Part shown: piece after piece, positions 36,385 to 45,491 of the stretch | Layout of the letters: each line of letters begins with the position of its first letter | Position numbering within the stretch: position 1 is the first letter of the stretch | NCBI GenBank assembly: GCA_023667095.1 | Contig: JAMPAT010000011.1 | Span: forward strand, 1-64,000 | Direction of reading: 5' to 3' | DNA: 64,000 bases | DNA from: Bacteroidales bacterium | Lineage (GTDB): Bacteria > Bacteroidota > Bacteroidia > Bacteroidales > UBA932 | Position numbers and translations under genes: made by a program | Notes under the pieces: generated by a model | What the model was told of the DNA's origin: nothing | The model's database searches: none | Seen by the model: only the letters and a program-made list of their open reading frames with translations

Positions 36385-39300
36385 ATGATGAAATATAGCA
36401 ATCGATATGTGACAAGGCCGGCTGCGGCATTGTTTGCCGGCATTTCAGCATTGGCTTCCATGTCAGCACAGACTCCGCTGTGGAGGGATGTCAATGTGAC
36501 TTCTGTAAATGCAGATACGCGCAGGACTGAGACCATATTCTATCCGGACATGGATGCAGCTGTGGAGAAGGTTTTCCATGAAAGCCCGTTCTATCTTTCC
36601 CTGAACGGCAGATGGGACTTCTCCTATTATGATTCCCAGGAAAATCTGCCGGAATCGCCTGATGCAATGGAGTGGTCAGGGATAGATGTTCCTGGAAACT
36701 GGGAGGTGCAGGGATTCGGTATTCCGATATATGTGAACACATTCTACGAATTCTGCCCGAGGAACCCCCAGCCTCCGCAATTGCCGGACAATACTCCTGT
36801 TGGAATATACCGCCGGCAGTTCAGGGTGCCTTCTGAATGGACGGGACGCAAGGTCTACCTGAATATCGCAGGAGCCAAATCCGGTGTATATACATACGTT
36901 AACGGAAGTTTTGCTGCATATACCGAGGACTCCAAGGATCTGGCAAGGATAGATGTTACCCCATATCTGAAGGATGGCGACAATGAGCTGGTGCTGAAGA
37001 TATACCGCTACAGTACAGGCTCATATCTTGAATGTATGGACTTCTGGCGCATCAGCGGCATCGAGAGGGACATATATCTCTCATCAGAGAAGTCCGGTAC
37101 TGGATTTGATTTCGATGTGGTCTCTACGCTTGATGAAGACTGTATCGACGGTCTGTTCTCACTGACGGTCCGTACGGAAAAGGCTGCGGAAATAACATGG
37201 AGCCTTATTGACCGGGACGGCAGTGCAGTGCTTTCCGGAAGCGGAACAGTGGACGGGGCATCAACATTCTCCGGGACAGTGCCACAGGCACGCAAGTGGA
37301 CAGCTGAGACTCCTGAACTCTACAGGCTTATGATAGGTGTGGACGGGGAATATACACGCTTTGATGTCGGATTCAGGCGTTTCGAGATAAAGGGAAACCT
37401 TTTCCTGGTCAATGGATGCCCTGTGAAATTCAAGGGTGTGAACCTTCATGAACATAATCCTGCAACGGGACATTATGTAGACAGGAAACTGATGCTCAAG
37501 GATCTCGAGCTTATGCGCAAGCATAATGTCAATGCCATCCGTACATGCCATTATCCTCAGCCGCGCATGTTCTATGAACTATGTGACAGCCTTGGCTTCT
37601 ATGTGTATTCGGAGGCAAATGTGGAGTCCCATGGCATGGGATACGCGCTTGACAGGACGCTTGGCAACAATCCTGCATGGAAAGAGAAGCATCTTGACAG
37701 GATAATGAACATGTATATGCGTACACACAATTATCCTTGTGTCACGATTCTCTCACTCGGGAACGAAGGCGGAAACGGATGCAATTTCCATGATGCCTAC
37801 AATATGCTCAAAGCTCTGGAGAAAGACGGTATGAACCGTCCGGTCTGCTATGAAAGGGCTGAATTTGAATGGAATACCGATATGCTTGTCCCTCAGTATC
37901 CATCGGCTGAGTGGTTCAGGAAGATGGGTGAGAATGGTTCTGACAGGCCGGTATGCCCTTCTGAATATGCACATGCGATGGGAAATTCCACAGGCTCGCT
38001 TGACCTGCAGTGGAAATATATATACAGGTATCCAAATCTGCAGGGAGGCTTTATCTGGGACTGGGTTGACCAGGGGCTTGACGCCGTGGATGAAGAAGGC
38101 CGTGCATACTGGACATACGGAGGAGACTATGGGGAGAATACCCCGAGCGACAACAATTTCCTCTGCAACGGTCTTGTAGGGCCTGACAGGATTGCCCATC
38201 CGGGTGCGGAGGAGGTCCGCCATGTCTACCAGGATGTTACGGTTACATCAGAAGCTCCTGCTTCCGGACGGTTCTATATATTCAACAGGTTCTATTTTAC
38301 TGACCTCAGAGGCTATAAGGTTGTATATACGGTTGAGGCCAATGGCAGGAAGGTCAGGAAAGGTACTCTGAGGTTCAGTACAGAGGCACAGCATGGGGAG
38401 GAATTCAGCATAAGGCTTCCGAGGATGCGTAAAGACAGGGAGTACTACATACGGTTTGACGTCATCAGTACTTCTGACCGTCCCCTTTTGCCCAAAGGCT
38501 CAGTCATAGCTTCTGACCAGATGCTTCTCAAGGAGGCTGGAAAGAAGGTCTACATGGCAAAGGGACGCAAGCCGTCTGTTGCCGATGATGAAAGTACAGT
38601 CAGGGTTACAGGCAGGAATTTTGAGTTCGTGCTTGACAAGGTGACAGGGACAGTCTCTTCATATAAGGTCAAGGGAAAAGATATGTTCTGCAGTGATTTC
38701 GGCCTGAGGCCTAATTTCTGGAGGGCACCTGTGGACAATGACTATGGCAACGGATTCCCTTCAAGGACCCAGGCCTGGCAGCAGGCCGGAAAGGAATATT
38801 CAGTATCTGTAAAGGTGACTGAAATTAATGACCTTGTTGTGCTCAGTGCGGAATATGCATTGCCTTTCGGGACCTCCATGAATGTTGCCTACAAGATATT
38901 CCCGGACGGTGTAGTGAAAGTGATTGCTGTTTTCTCCGGTAATGCTGAATCTGAGCGTGTCGAGATTCCGAGGATAGGTTTCCGTATGAGATTGCCTGCG
39001 GCAGCGGACAGATTCTTGTATTTCGGGCGTGGACCGCAGGAAAATTACAGTGACCGCAGTTCAGGTGCCTTCATGGGACTTTACAGGAGTTCGGCTGAAG
39101 CGGAATATGTCCCGTATGTAAGGCCTCAGGAGTGTGGGCATCATACAGATACCAGATGGATCAATATAGGCGGAATGACTATAGCTTCAGACGGGAATTT
39201 TGAATTCAATGCGTTGAGACAGAGTATTGAAGACCTTGATTCTGAGGAGGCCGTATGGCGTGACTACCAGTGGCAGAACCTTTCTCCTGATGATCCAAAG

Positions 39301-39540
39301 GATCCGGAAAATGCAAGATATGTCCTCCGGCGTCAGCATCATATAAATGATGTCCCTGTGAGGGATTACGTGGAGCTTTGCATTGACGGGTTCCATACCG
39401 GTGTCGGAGGATATGACAGCTGGGGTGCCCGTACAGAACCGGACAAGACACTCTGGAGCAATGGGGACTATAGCTTTTCATTTACGTTTGTACCTGAAAA
39501 TGTAAAGAAATGCAGAAGGGCGATAAAATACATGTATTGA
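36385..39540 (+). CDS. GH2 beta-galactosidase
   Basis: LacZ-type enzyme of 1051 residues: signal peptide (about 1-28), sugar-binding N-terminal domain, immunoglobulin-like domain, TIM barrel, then the beta-galactosidase small-chain domain (VDNDYGNGFPSRTQAW and FGRGPQENYSDRSSGAFMGLY). Catalytic residues are visible: acid/base E461 in LGNEGGNG and nucleophile E527 in CPSEYAHAMGNSTG. The signal peptide ends near SMSAQ without a lipobox, so probably periplasmic. Next gene overlaps its stop (TGATG). Confidence 0.93.
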   Translation: MMKYSNRYVTRPAAALFAGISALASMSAQTPLWRDVNVTSVNADTRRTETIFYPDMDAAVEKVFHESPFYLSLNGRWDFSYYDSQENLPESPDAMEWSGIDVPGNWEVQGFGIPIYVNTFYEFCPRNPQPPQLPDNTPVGIYRRQFRVPSEWTGRKVYLNIAGAKSGVYTYVNGSFAAYTEDSKDLARIDVTPYLKDGDNELVLKIYRYSTGSYLECMDFWRISGIERDIYLSSEKSGTGFDFDVVSTLDEDCIDGLFSLTVRTEKAAEITWSLIDRDGSAVLSGSGTVDGASTFSGTVPQARKWTAETPELYRLMIGVDGEYTRFDVGFRRFEIKGNLFLVNGCPVKFKGVNLHEHNPATGHYVDRKLMLKDLELMRKHNVNAIRTCHYPQPRMFYELCDSLGFYVYSEANVESHGMGYALDRTLGNNPAWKEKHLDRIMNMYMRTHNYPCVTILSLGNEGGNGCNFHDAYNMLKALEKDGMNRPVCYERAEFEWNTDMLVPQYPSAEWFRKMGENGSDRPVCPSEYAHAMGNSTGSLDLQWKYIYRYPNLQGGFIWDWVDQGLDAVDEEGRAYWTYGGDYGENTPSDNNFLCNGLVGPDRIAHPGAEEVRHVYQDVTVTSEAPASGRFYIFNRFYFTDLRGYKVVYTVEANGRKVRKGTLRFSTEAQHGEEFSIRLPRMRKDREYYIRFDVISTSDRPLLPKGSVIASDQMLLKEAGKKVYMAKGRKPSVADDESTVRVTGRNFEFVLDKVTGTVSSYKVKGKDMFCSDFGLRPNFWRAPVDNDYGNGFPSRTQAWQQAGKEYSVSVKVTEINDLVVLSAEYALPFGTSMNVAYKIFPDGVVKVIAVFSGNAESERVEIPRIGFRMRLPAAADRFLYFGRGPQENYSDRSSGAFMGLYRSSAEAEYVPYVRPQECGHHTDTRWINIGGMTIASDGNFEFNALRQSIEDLDSEEAVWRDYQWQNLSPDDPKDPENARYVLRRQHHINDVPVRDYVELCIDGFHTGVGGYDSWGARTEPDKTLWSNGDYSFSFTFVPENVKKCRRAIKYMY

Positions 39541-40295
39541 TGAAGGCATTTCCGGTTGCAGCCGTTGCACTGCTTGCCTTGCTGTCTTCCTGTCACAATG
39601 GAGGGAATGCAGGTGCTGTCAAGGATATAGTCACAAGTGAGAATACTGAAGCAGACCTTGGCACGATAAGGGAAAAGGATGGACCTGTGCATGCCAACCT
39701 GCTGGTTGCCAACACTTCCTCTGATACATTGATGCCGCTTGCCGTGTACACGCGCTGCCAGTGCATGTCCGCTTCTGTTGAACGTGAGGCGGTTGCTCCG
39801 GGAGAGACTCTTAAGGTTGAGGTTACATACAATCCAGCATACCGTAAGGGGATCTTCATGGAGGAGGTCTCTGTCAAGATGCTTGGACGCAGCTCCATGA
39901 GCCTTATCGTAAAAGGTGAGGTCGAGCCGATGGAGCATCCTGTCGAGGAGGACCATCCGTATGATTTCGGGGCAGGGCTGCATCTTAGCCATGAGGTGCT
40001 GCACTATGGCAAGATGCAGCCAGGAGATAGCCGTACCATATATATAAGGTATGCAAATGGCGGCAGAAAGGATATGGATGTGGAATTCCGCCCTGAAGCC
40101 GGCCATGACGGTGAGATCCGTGTGCGTGAAAGGTCTGTGCTTCCTGCCGGTGGACGGGACACATTGCATTTCCGCTTCACCATGCCCGGAGGGCTGCAGC
40201 CTGGAGACACACTGAAAATCCCTGTAAAGCCCTATGTCAACGGGAAACCGTCTGGAAAGGTGCTTATAGTGAAGGCCATTTCTTCTGATTGCTGA
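39540..40295 (+). CDS. DUF1573 lipoprotein
   Basis: 251 residues from the ATG at 39540, which overlaps the GH2 stop; lipobox LLSSC with Cys near residue 19. It carries two copies of an immunoglobulin-like DUF1573 pattern: YTRCQCMSASVEREAVAPGE near 61 (short Cys pair) followed by VEVTYNP, and a second without the cysteines. Such proteins are found beside Bacteroidetes glycan or protein-processing genes; a binding or scaffold role is only a guess. Confidence 0.75.
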   Translation: MKAFPVAAVALLALLSSCHNGGNAGAVKDIVTSENTEADLGTIREKDGPVHANLLVANTSSDTLMPLAVYTRCQCMSASVEREAVAPGETLKVEVTYNPAYRKGIFMEEVSVKMLGRSSMSLIVKGEVEPMEHPVEEDHPYDFGAGLHLSHEVLHYGKMQPGDSRTIYIRYANGGRKDMDVEFRPEAGHDGEIRVRERSVLPAGGRDTLHFRFTMPGGLQPGDTLKIPVKPYVNGKPSGKVLIVKAISSDC

Positions 40296-40420
40296 TGCAT
40301 TGTAACATAGGAGATGACGTGAACAGAGCCTGTGCGGTGGGAGAAAGTTTCGCGAACCGCATAAATGCACGGTTATCAATAAGATTTGTCACTTGTGAAA
40401 CTTAAGTAAAAACATTGAAT

Positions 40421-42205
40421 ATGAAAAATATAATGAAATTTGTGTATGCCCATGCTCTGCCATGCCTGGCTGTTTCCATGTTTCTGGCATCATGCTGCAA
40501 TGATGCTCCGGCTCCATATGGCGCAGTGCCGTCTGAAGCCCAGGTCGCATGGCAGCAGATGGAGACAAACATGTTCGTGCATTTCGGCCCCAATACATTC
40601 ACCAGTGCCGAATGGGGTGACGGGACAGAAAGTGCAGATGTATTTGCCCCTTCTGACCTTGACTGCCGCCAGTGGGCAGCGACTGCGAAAGCGGCTGGAA
40701 TGAAAGGAATAATCCTCACGGCAAAGCATCATGACGGGTTCTGCCTATGGCCTAACCCGGTAAGCAGCCACACAGTTGCACAGAGCAGCTGGATGGACGG
40801 CAAGGGTGATGTGCTGAAAGAACTTTCGGAGGCCTGCCATGAATATGGGCTTAAATTCGGGATATATATTTCCCCATGGGACAGGAATGACCCTCATTAT
40901 GGTACTCCTGAATATAATGAAGTATTCCGCCAGACATTGGAAAATGCCCTTGGAAACTATGGGACAGTATTCGAGCAATGGTTTGACGGTGCCTGTGGAG
41001 AAGGTCCTGACGGAAAGAGGCAGGTCTATGACTGGCCGCTGTTCTATTCAACTGTCTATGTGATGCAGCCTGATGCTGTAATATTCAGCAATGTCGGTCC
41101 AGGATGCCGCTGGGTCGGGAATGAAGAGGGAAGTGCAGGGCGCACATGCTGGGGGACAATGAATATAGGTGAACTGACCCCGAGCAGTCCTATTGACTGT
41201 GAAATCCTGAATACAGGTGAGCCTGGAGGCGAGAAATGGGTCGCAGCCGAGACTGATGTCTCCATACGTCCGGGATGGTTCTGGCGTGAATCTGAGAATG
41301 GCCGTGTGAAGTCGCTTCAAGACCTTATGAAGATATATTATGAAAGTGTCGGACGGAACTCACTCCTTTTGCTTAATGTGCCTGCGGACAAGAGGGGACA
41401 TATCCATGAAATTGATTCAACAAGGCTTATGGAATTCCGTTCAGTGCTTGATGATATATTTTCTGAAGACCTTTCGGAGGGCGCTTCCATAATGGCAGAC
41501 AATGTCCGCTGCCGGAAATATTCTCCGGATAAGATGCTTGACGGAAAATATGATACATATTGGGCAACAGACGATGGATGCACGACAGCGTCATTTACAG
41601 TGACTTTGCCTGAAGCAAGAATGTTCAACCGTGTTGTGCTCCAGGAGTATATTCCGCTTGGGCAGAGAGTCTCTGAATTCAGCATAGAAGTCCTTGGGGA
41701 AGACGGGGAATGGGTAAAGGTTGCAGATGAGACCACAATCGGGTACAAGCGTATCGTACTTATTCCTGATGTCATTTCAGAAGCGGTGAGGGTCAATATA
41801 TCCGGAGCAGGTGCATCTCCTGTGCTCAACGGATTCGGGCTTTATATGGATCATGCCTATAAACCGGAATATGAAGCTGAAAATGCAGAGGGGAATATAT
41901 TTGACTCGTCTGAGCCGCTTTTGCTTGACCTTGGAGATGTAAAGGAAGTTGAAGGATTCTCGTATGTACCTATATATAAGGGCCATGGAGGCTGCATCAT
42001 AACATATGATTTCCTTGTCAGCGTGGACGGAAGTACGTGGACAAAGGTGTTTTCCGACAGGATGTTCGACAATGTCGTAAACAATCCGGTACGTCAGGAC
42101 GTTGCTTTCAGGGAGAAGGTCAAGGCCCGCTACCTGAAGCTTGTGCCGCTAAGGACAAGCAGTGACGGTACGTATGGTTCAGCAGGTTTCGAAGCTGTGA
42201 TGTAG
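40421..42205 (+). CDS. GH29 alpha-L-fucosidase with discoidin-like domains
   Basis: Retaining exo-fucosidase; 594 residues; lipobox FLASC. Catalytic TIM barrel with HFGPNTFT near 50, TAKHHDGFCLWPN near 102 and the nucleophile D189 in EQWFDGACGEG. The C-terminal half holds an F5/8-type (CBM32-like) domain near 360-463 and a second, diverged discoidin-like domain near 470-594, suited to sugar binding. An in-frame TTG two codons upstream is not needed. GH29 with this architecture cuts alpha-1,3/1,4-linked fucose or simple fucosides; which one is not decidable. Confidence 0.9.
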   Translation: MKNIMKFVYAHALPCLAVSMFLASCCNDAPAPYGAVPSEAQVAWQQMETNMFVHFGPNTFTSAEWGDGTESADVFAPSDLDCRQWAATAKAAGMKGIILTAKHHDGFCLWPNPVSSHTVAQSSWMDGKGDVLKELSEACHEYGLKFGIYISPWDRNDPHYGTPEYNEVFRQTLENALGNYGTVFEQWFDGACGEGPDGKRQVYDWPLFYSTVYVMQPDAVIFSNVGPGCRWVGNEEGSAGRTCWGTMNIGELTPSSPIDCEILNTGEPGGEKWVAAETDVSIRPGWFWRESENGRVKSLQDLMKIYYESVGRNSLLLLNVPADKRGHIHEIDSTRLMEFRSVLDDIFSEDLSEGASIMADNVRCRKYSPDKMLDGKYDTYWATDDGCTTASFTVTLPEARMFNRVVLQEYIPLGQRVSEFSIEVLGEDGEWVKVADETTIGYKRIVLIPDVISEAVRVNISGAGASPVLNGFGLYMDHAYKPEYEAENAEGNIFDSSEPLLLDLGDVKEVEGFSYVPIYKGHGGCIITYDFLVSVDGSTWTKVFSDRMFDNVVNNPVRQDVAFREKVKARYLKLVPLRTSSDGTYGSAGFEAVM

Positions 42206-42244
42206 CATCTTTCTTACCGTAAGGATATAAGTGAAATATCTTCA

Positions 42245-42279
42245 GGCGGATAAGAAAAGAACTTGTCCGCCAATTTTTT
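42245..42279 (+). terminator. Terminator after the GH29 gene
   Basis: Ten-bp stem GGCGGATAAG (42245-42254) with CTTGTCCGCC (42262-42271), one G-T pair, loop of 7 nt, then AA and six T (42274-42279). It separates the hydrolase operon from the susC transcript. Confidence 0.85.
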
Positions 42280-42289
42280 ATCAAAAAAT

Positions 42290-42349
42290 GTTAAATCATT
42301 TTTGCATTTGTGAAATTTCTGTTACATTTGCATGCTAAAATGATTTAAC
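42290..42349. promoter_or_regulatory. Inverted-repeat pair enclosing the susC promoter
   Basis: Left arm GTTAAATCATTTTTGCAT (42290-42307) and right arm ATGCTAAAATGATTTAAC (42332-42349) are reverse complements at 17 of 18 positions, 24 bp apart. The -33 TTTG is inside the left arm and the -7 element between the arms. Each arm has a core AAAT(C/G)ATTT that is itself palindromic. Likely twin operators for a regulator of the locus, possibly the LacI-type protein at 51309. Confidence 0.6.
42301..42330 (+). promoter_or_regulatory. Promoter of susC-susD-GH18-LamG operon
   Basis: TTTG at 42301-42304 and TACATTTG at 42323-42330, spaced 18 bp, a good Bacteroidetes promoter. It predicts a leader of about 55 nt. 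Confidence 0.65.
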
Positions 42350-42390
42350 GATTTTTAAATACATAATTATTAACCAATAAAATTCCTATT

Positions 42391-45300
42391 ATGAGTACAC
42401 AAAACTCTATAGACCGTGCAAGCGGTTTTAAGAAAAGTCTCTCCAGGGCCGTTTCGGTACTGGCGGGATTGCTGCTCTTTGCTGGAATCGGCTATGCCCA
42501 GGAAAATATTTCCGGTACAGTAACCGATGAGAGCGGTGAGCCGTTGATTGGTGCAAGTGTCTTCGTTGAGGGGAATTCATCTGTCGGGGCAATTACAGAC
42601 CTTGACGGCAAGTACACCCTTGCTGTTCCTGCTGATGCCAAGGCCCTTGTATTTTCTTTCATCGGAATGGGCGACCACACTGAGTATATCAATGGACGCA
42701 CAGTGATCAATGCACAGCTTTCAGCTGTCTACACGGCACTTGAGGCTACTGTCGTGACAGCCATGGGTATCACAAAGTCAGAAAAGTCCCTTTCCTACAA
42801 TGTGCAGGAAATGAAGCTTGAAAACGTTGCCCCGGCCGGTTCTTTCGTCAATTCATTGAACGGCAAGGTTGCAGGTGTGGCAATCAGCACATCCTCAACT
42901 GGCGTGGGGGGGGGTAGCCGAGTAGTAATGCGAGGGACAAAGTCCCTTTCCAACAACAACAATGCGCTCTATGTGATTGACGGTATCCCTATGGCCTCCC
43001 TTGCCGGTGAGCAGCCAGAGGGTGTATTTGCCGGAGCAGGCCAGACAGGTGACGGGCTTGCTGCGATCAACCCGGACGACATCGAGAGCATCTCTGTCCT
43101 CAGCGGTCCTTCAGCAGCCGCACTGTATGGCTCGGCAGCCGCCAACGGAGTCGTCATCATCACGACCAAGAAAGGCTCAAAGGACAGGCTGACTGTCAAT
43201 TATTCCAACACTACGGAATTCTCCAGGGCATACATCATGCCTTCTTTCCAGAACACTTACGGCCAGACTGAGTTCGGGTCGTACCAGAGCTGGGGAGAAA
43301 AGCTTTCAACACCTTCTTCCTACAATCCAATGGATTTCTTCCAGACTGGAATCAATGAGACAAACTCAATCAGTCTCTCATCCGGAAATGACAAGAACCA
43401 GATCTATGTCTCCCTCGGTGCGACAAATGCAAACGGAATCATCCGCAACAATGATGTGGACAAATACAATTTCAATGTCCGCAACACTACAAATTTCCTC
43501 AAGGACAAGCTGACTCTTGATGTAAGTGCATCATACTCAAATATCAGGGAACAGAACATGGTCGCACAGGGACAGTATATGAACCCAGTATTGCCGATAT
43601 ACCTTTTCCCTGCAGGAGCTGATTTCGAGGCTGTAAAGATCTATGAACGTTACAATGCGGAGCGTGGTGTGAAGACCCAGTACTGGCCTTACGGCAATGA
43701 TTTCGCTATGCAGAACCCTTACTGGATTACAGAGAACCAGAAATACGTCAACAGCAAGAACCGTATCATGACAACTGCACAGCTGTCATATAAGCCTCTC
43801 AAATGGTTGACAATCTCTGCCCGCGGAAAATTCGACCTCAATATGGAGGAGCATGAAAGGAAATTCGATGCCGGTACTCTCCAGCTGTTCGCTTCCAAAT
43901 TCGGATATTATAGCAAGTCGCAGAACAAGACCGCACAGAAATTCGGTGAGGTTATAGCATCTGTGGACAAATATTTCGGTTCAGACAACCAGGTCAGCCT
44001 CACTGCTACTGTGGGTGCCAACATCGAGGACCTCAGCTATTCTTCTGACTATGTGGGAGGAAACCTTGCGGCAGTCAGCAATCTATTTACATTTGGCAAT
44101 ATAGATGCAAGGCAGTCTACGACTGAATTGAAGCAGGAAGGATACCGCAAGCAGAAGCAGGCGATTTTCGCCAATGTACAGGTTGGCTACAGAAGCATGG
44201 TATATCTCGATGTGACTGCCCGCAATGACTGGTCTTCAACCTTTGCATATTCTGACTATAAGTCGGTATTCTATCCAACAGTCGGTCTCTCTGGCATATT
44301 CACTGAAATGATTCCTGGACTCAAGAGCGATGTCTTCCCTTACTGGAAAATCAGGGCATCATATTCTGAAGTCGGCAATGACCCGGAGCAGTTCCTTACA
44401 TTCCCGACATATTCTGTGCTTGGCGGTGTCCTGACAACCAAGACCAGGATGGACAATACAGACCTCCAGCCGGAGAGGACCAAGTCATGGGAAGTCGGTA
44501 CCAACATCCATTTCTTCAGGAGTAAGCTTCAGATTGATGCGACATGGTACAAGTCAAGTACTTTCAATCAGTTCTTCGAGCCTGCCATGTCTGCTACATC
44601 CAACTGGACTTCTGTAATCCTGAACGGAGGACAGGTCGACAATACTGGTATCGAGCTTGCAGCACGCTATGGCGATGATTTCGGTGTCAAGGATTTCCGC
44701 TGGGATACCTATATGACATATTCCCACAACAAGAACAAGATTGTCTCAATGCTTGACAATTGGTATGTGGAGGAGACAGGAGAGACTATCAGCCTGAAGA
44801 GGATGGATGTCGGAGGATTCGGCGGCGTCAAGAATATCCTTTATGAGGGAGGCTCAATGACTGATGTCTATGTTACGACGCTTGCTACAGATGAAAGGGG
44901 ATATCTCCAGCAGACCTCTACCGGAAATGTCATAGCTGACTATAGCGATGAAGGCCTTATCTATGCCGGTGACACTGCTCCTAAGCATCTTCTCAGCTGG
45001 GGCAACAATTTTTCCTACAAGGGATTCAACCTCGGATTCCTCTTTACGGCACGTATCGGTGGAGTTGCAATCTCAAAGACGCAGGCTGTGATGGACTACT
45101 ATGGTATTTCACAGGCTACTGCTGATGCACGCGACCGTGGGTATGTGATGATAAACGGCATGAAGTCACCGAATGTCAAGGAGTATTACCAGGTACTCGG
45201 AGCAAATGACGGAGTCATGAGCCAGTATGTCTATGATGCAACAAACATCCGTCTTGGCGAGCTCAGCTTCGGATATGACTTCCCGGTACAGAAATGGTGC

Positions 45301-45477
45301 AACTGGCTTAAGGGCCTTAACATATCATTCGTGGGACATAACCTGCTGATGATTTACAAGAAGGCACCATTTGATCCGGAAATGACCTCAAGTACAGGTA
45401 CATACAACCAGGGAATCGACTATTTCATGCAGCCGAGTCTGCGCAGCCTCGGATTCTCTGTCAAGATTAAACTTTAA
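42391..45477 (+). CDS. SusC/RagA-family TonB-dependent transporter
   Basis: Outer-membrane importer for oligosaccharides, powered by TonB. 1028 residues: signal peptide (to about 37, ending GYAQ), a CarboxypepD-regulatory-like domain (about 39-125, ISGTVTDESGEPLIGASVF), a plug domain (about 140-245, with MRGTKSLSNNNNALYVIDGIP), then a 22-strand barrel ending FSVKIKL. It pairs with the SusD gene 14 nt downstream. A nine-G run lies inside the plug-coding part (42906-42914). Substrate class is inferred from the neighbouring enzymes. Confidence 0.95.
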   Translation: MSTQNSIDRASGFKKSLSRAVSVLAGLLLFAGIGYAQENISGTVTDESGEPLIGASVFVEGNSSVGAITDLDGKYTLAVPADAKALVFSFIGMGDHTEYINGRTVINAQLSAVYTALEATVVTAMGITKSEKSLSYNVQEMKLENVAPAGSFVNSLNGKVAGVAISTSSTGVGGGSRVVMRGTKSLSNNNNALYVIDGIPMASLAGEQPEGVFAGAGQTGDGLAAINPDDIESISVLSGPSAAALYGSAAANGVVIITTKKGSKDRLTVNYSNTTEFSRAYIMPSFQNTYGQTEFGSYQSWGEKLSTPSSYNPMDFFQTGINETNSISLSSGNDKNQIYVSLGATNANGIIRNNDVDKYNFNVRNTTNFLKDKLTLDVSASYSNIREQNMVAQGQYMNPVLPIYLFPAGADFEAVKIYERYNAERGVKTQYWPYGNDFAMQNPYWITENQKYVNSKNRIMTTAQLSYKPLKWLTISARGKFDLNMEEHERKFDAGTLQLFASKFGYYSKSQNKTAQKFGEVIASVDKYFGSDNQVSLTATVGANIEDLSYSSDYVGGNLAAVSNLFTFGNIDARQSTTELKQEGYRKQKQAIFANVQVGYRSMVYLDVTARNDWSSTFAYSDYKSVFYPTVGLSGIFTEMIPGLKSDVFPYWKIRASYSEVGNDPEQFLTFPTYSVLGGVLTTKTRMDNTDLQPERTKSWEVGTNIHFFRSKLQIDATWYKSSTFNQFFEPAMSATSNWTSVILNGGQVDNTGIELAARYGDDFGVKDFRWDTYMTYSHNKNKIVSMLDNWYVEETGETISLKRMDVGGFGGVKNILYEGGSMTDVYVTTLATDERGYLQQTSTGNVIADYSDEGLIYAGDTAPKHLLSWGNNFSYKGFNLGFLFTARIGGVAISKTQAVMDYYGISQATADARDRGYVMINGMKSPNVKEYYQVLGANDGVMSQYVYDATNIRLGELSFGYDFPVQKWCNWLKGLNISFVGHNLLMIYKKAPFDPEMTSSTGTYNQGIDYFMQPSLRSLGFSVKIKL
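42906..42914 (+). repeat. Nine-base poly-G tract inside the susC-like gene
   Basis: G9 at 42906-42914, read as the last base of GTG, GGG, GGG and the first two bases of GGT. The frame is intact with nine G. A one-base change would truncate the transporter in its plug domain. No other G tract in the window is this long. Confidence 0.85.
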
Positions 45478-45491
45478 AGTCAGCAAGAATT

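Noticed and set aside
42290..42349. Invertible promoter of the type that controls Bacteroides capsule loci
   Set aside because: The spacer between the repeats is only 24 bp, far shorter than known invertible segments, and no site-specific recombinase gene is near; operator pair preferred.
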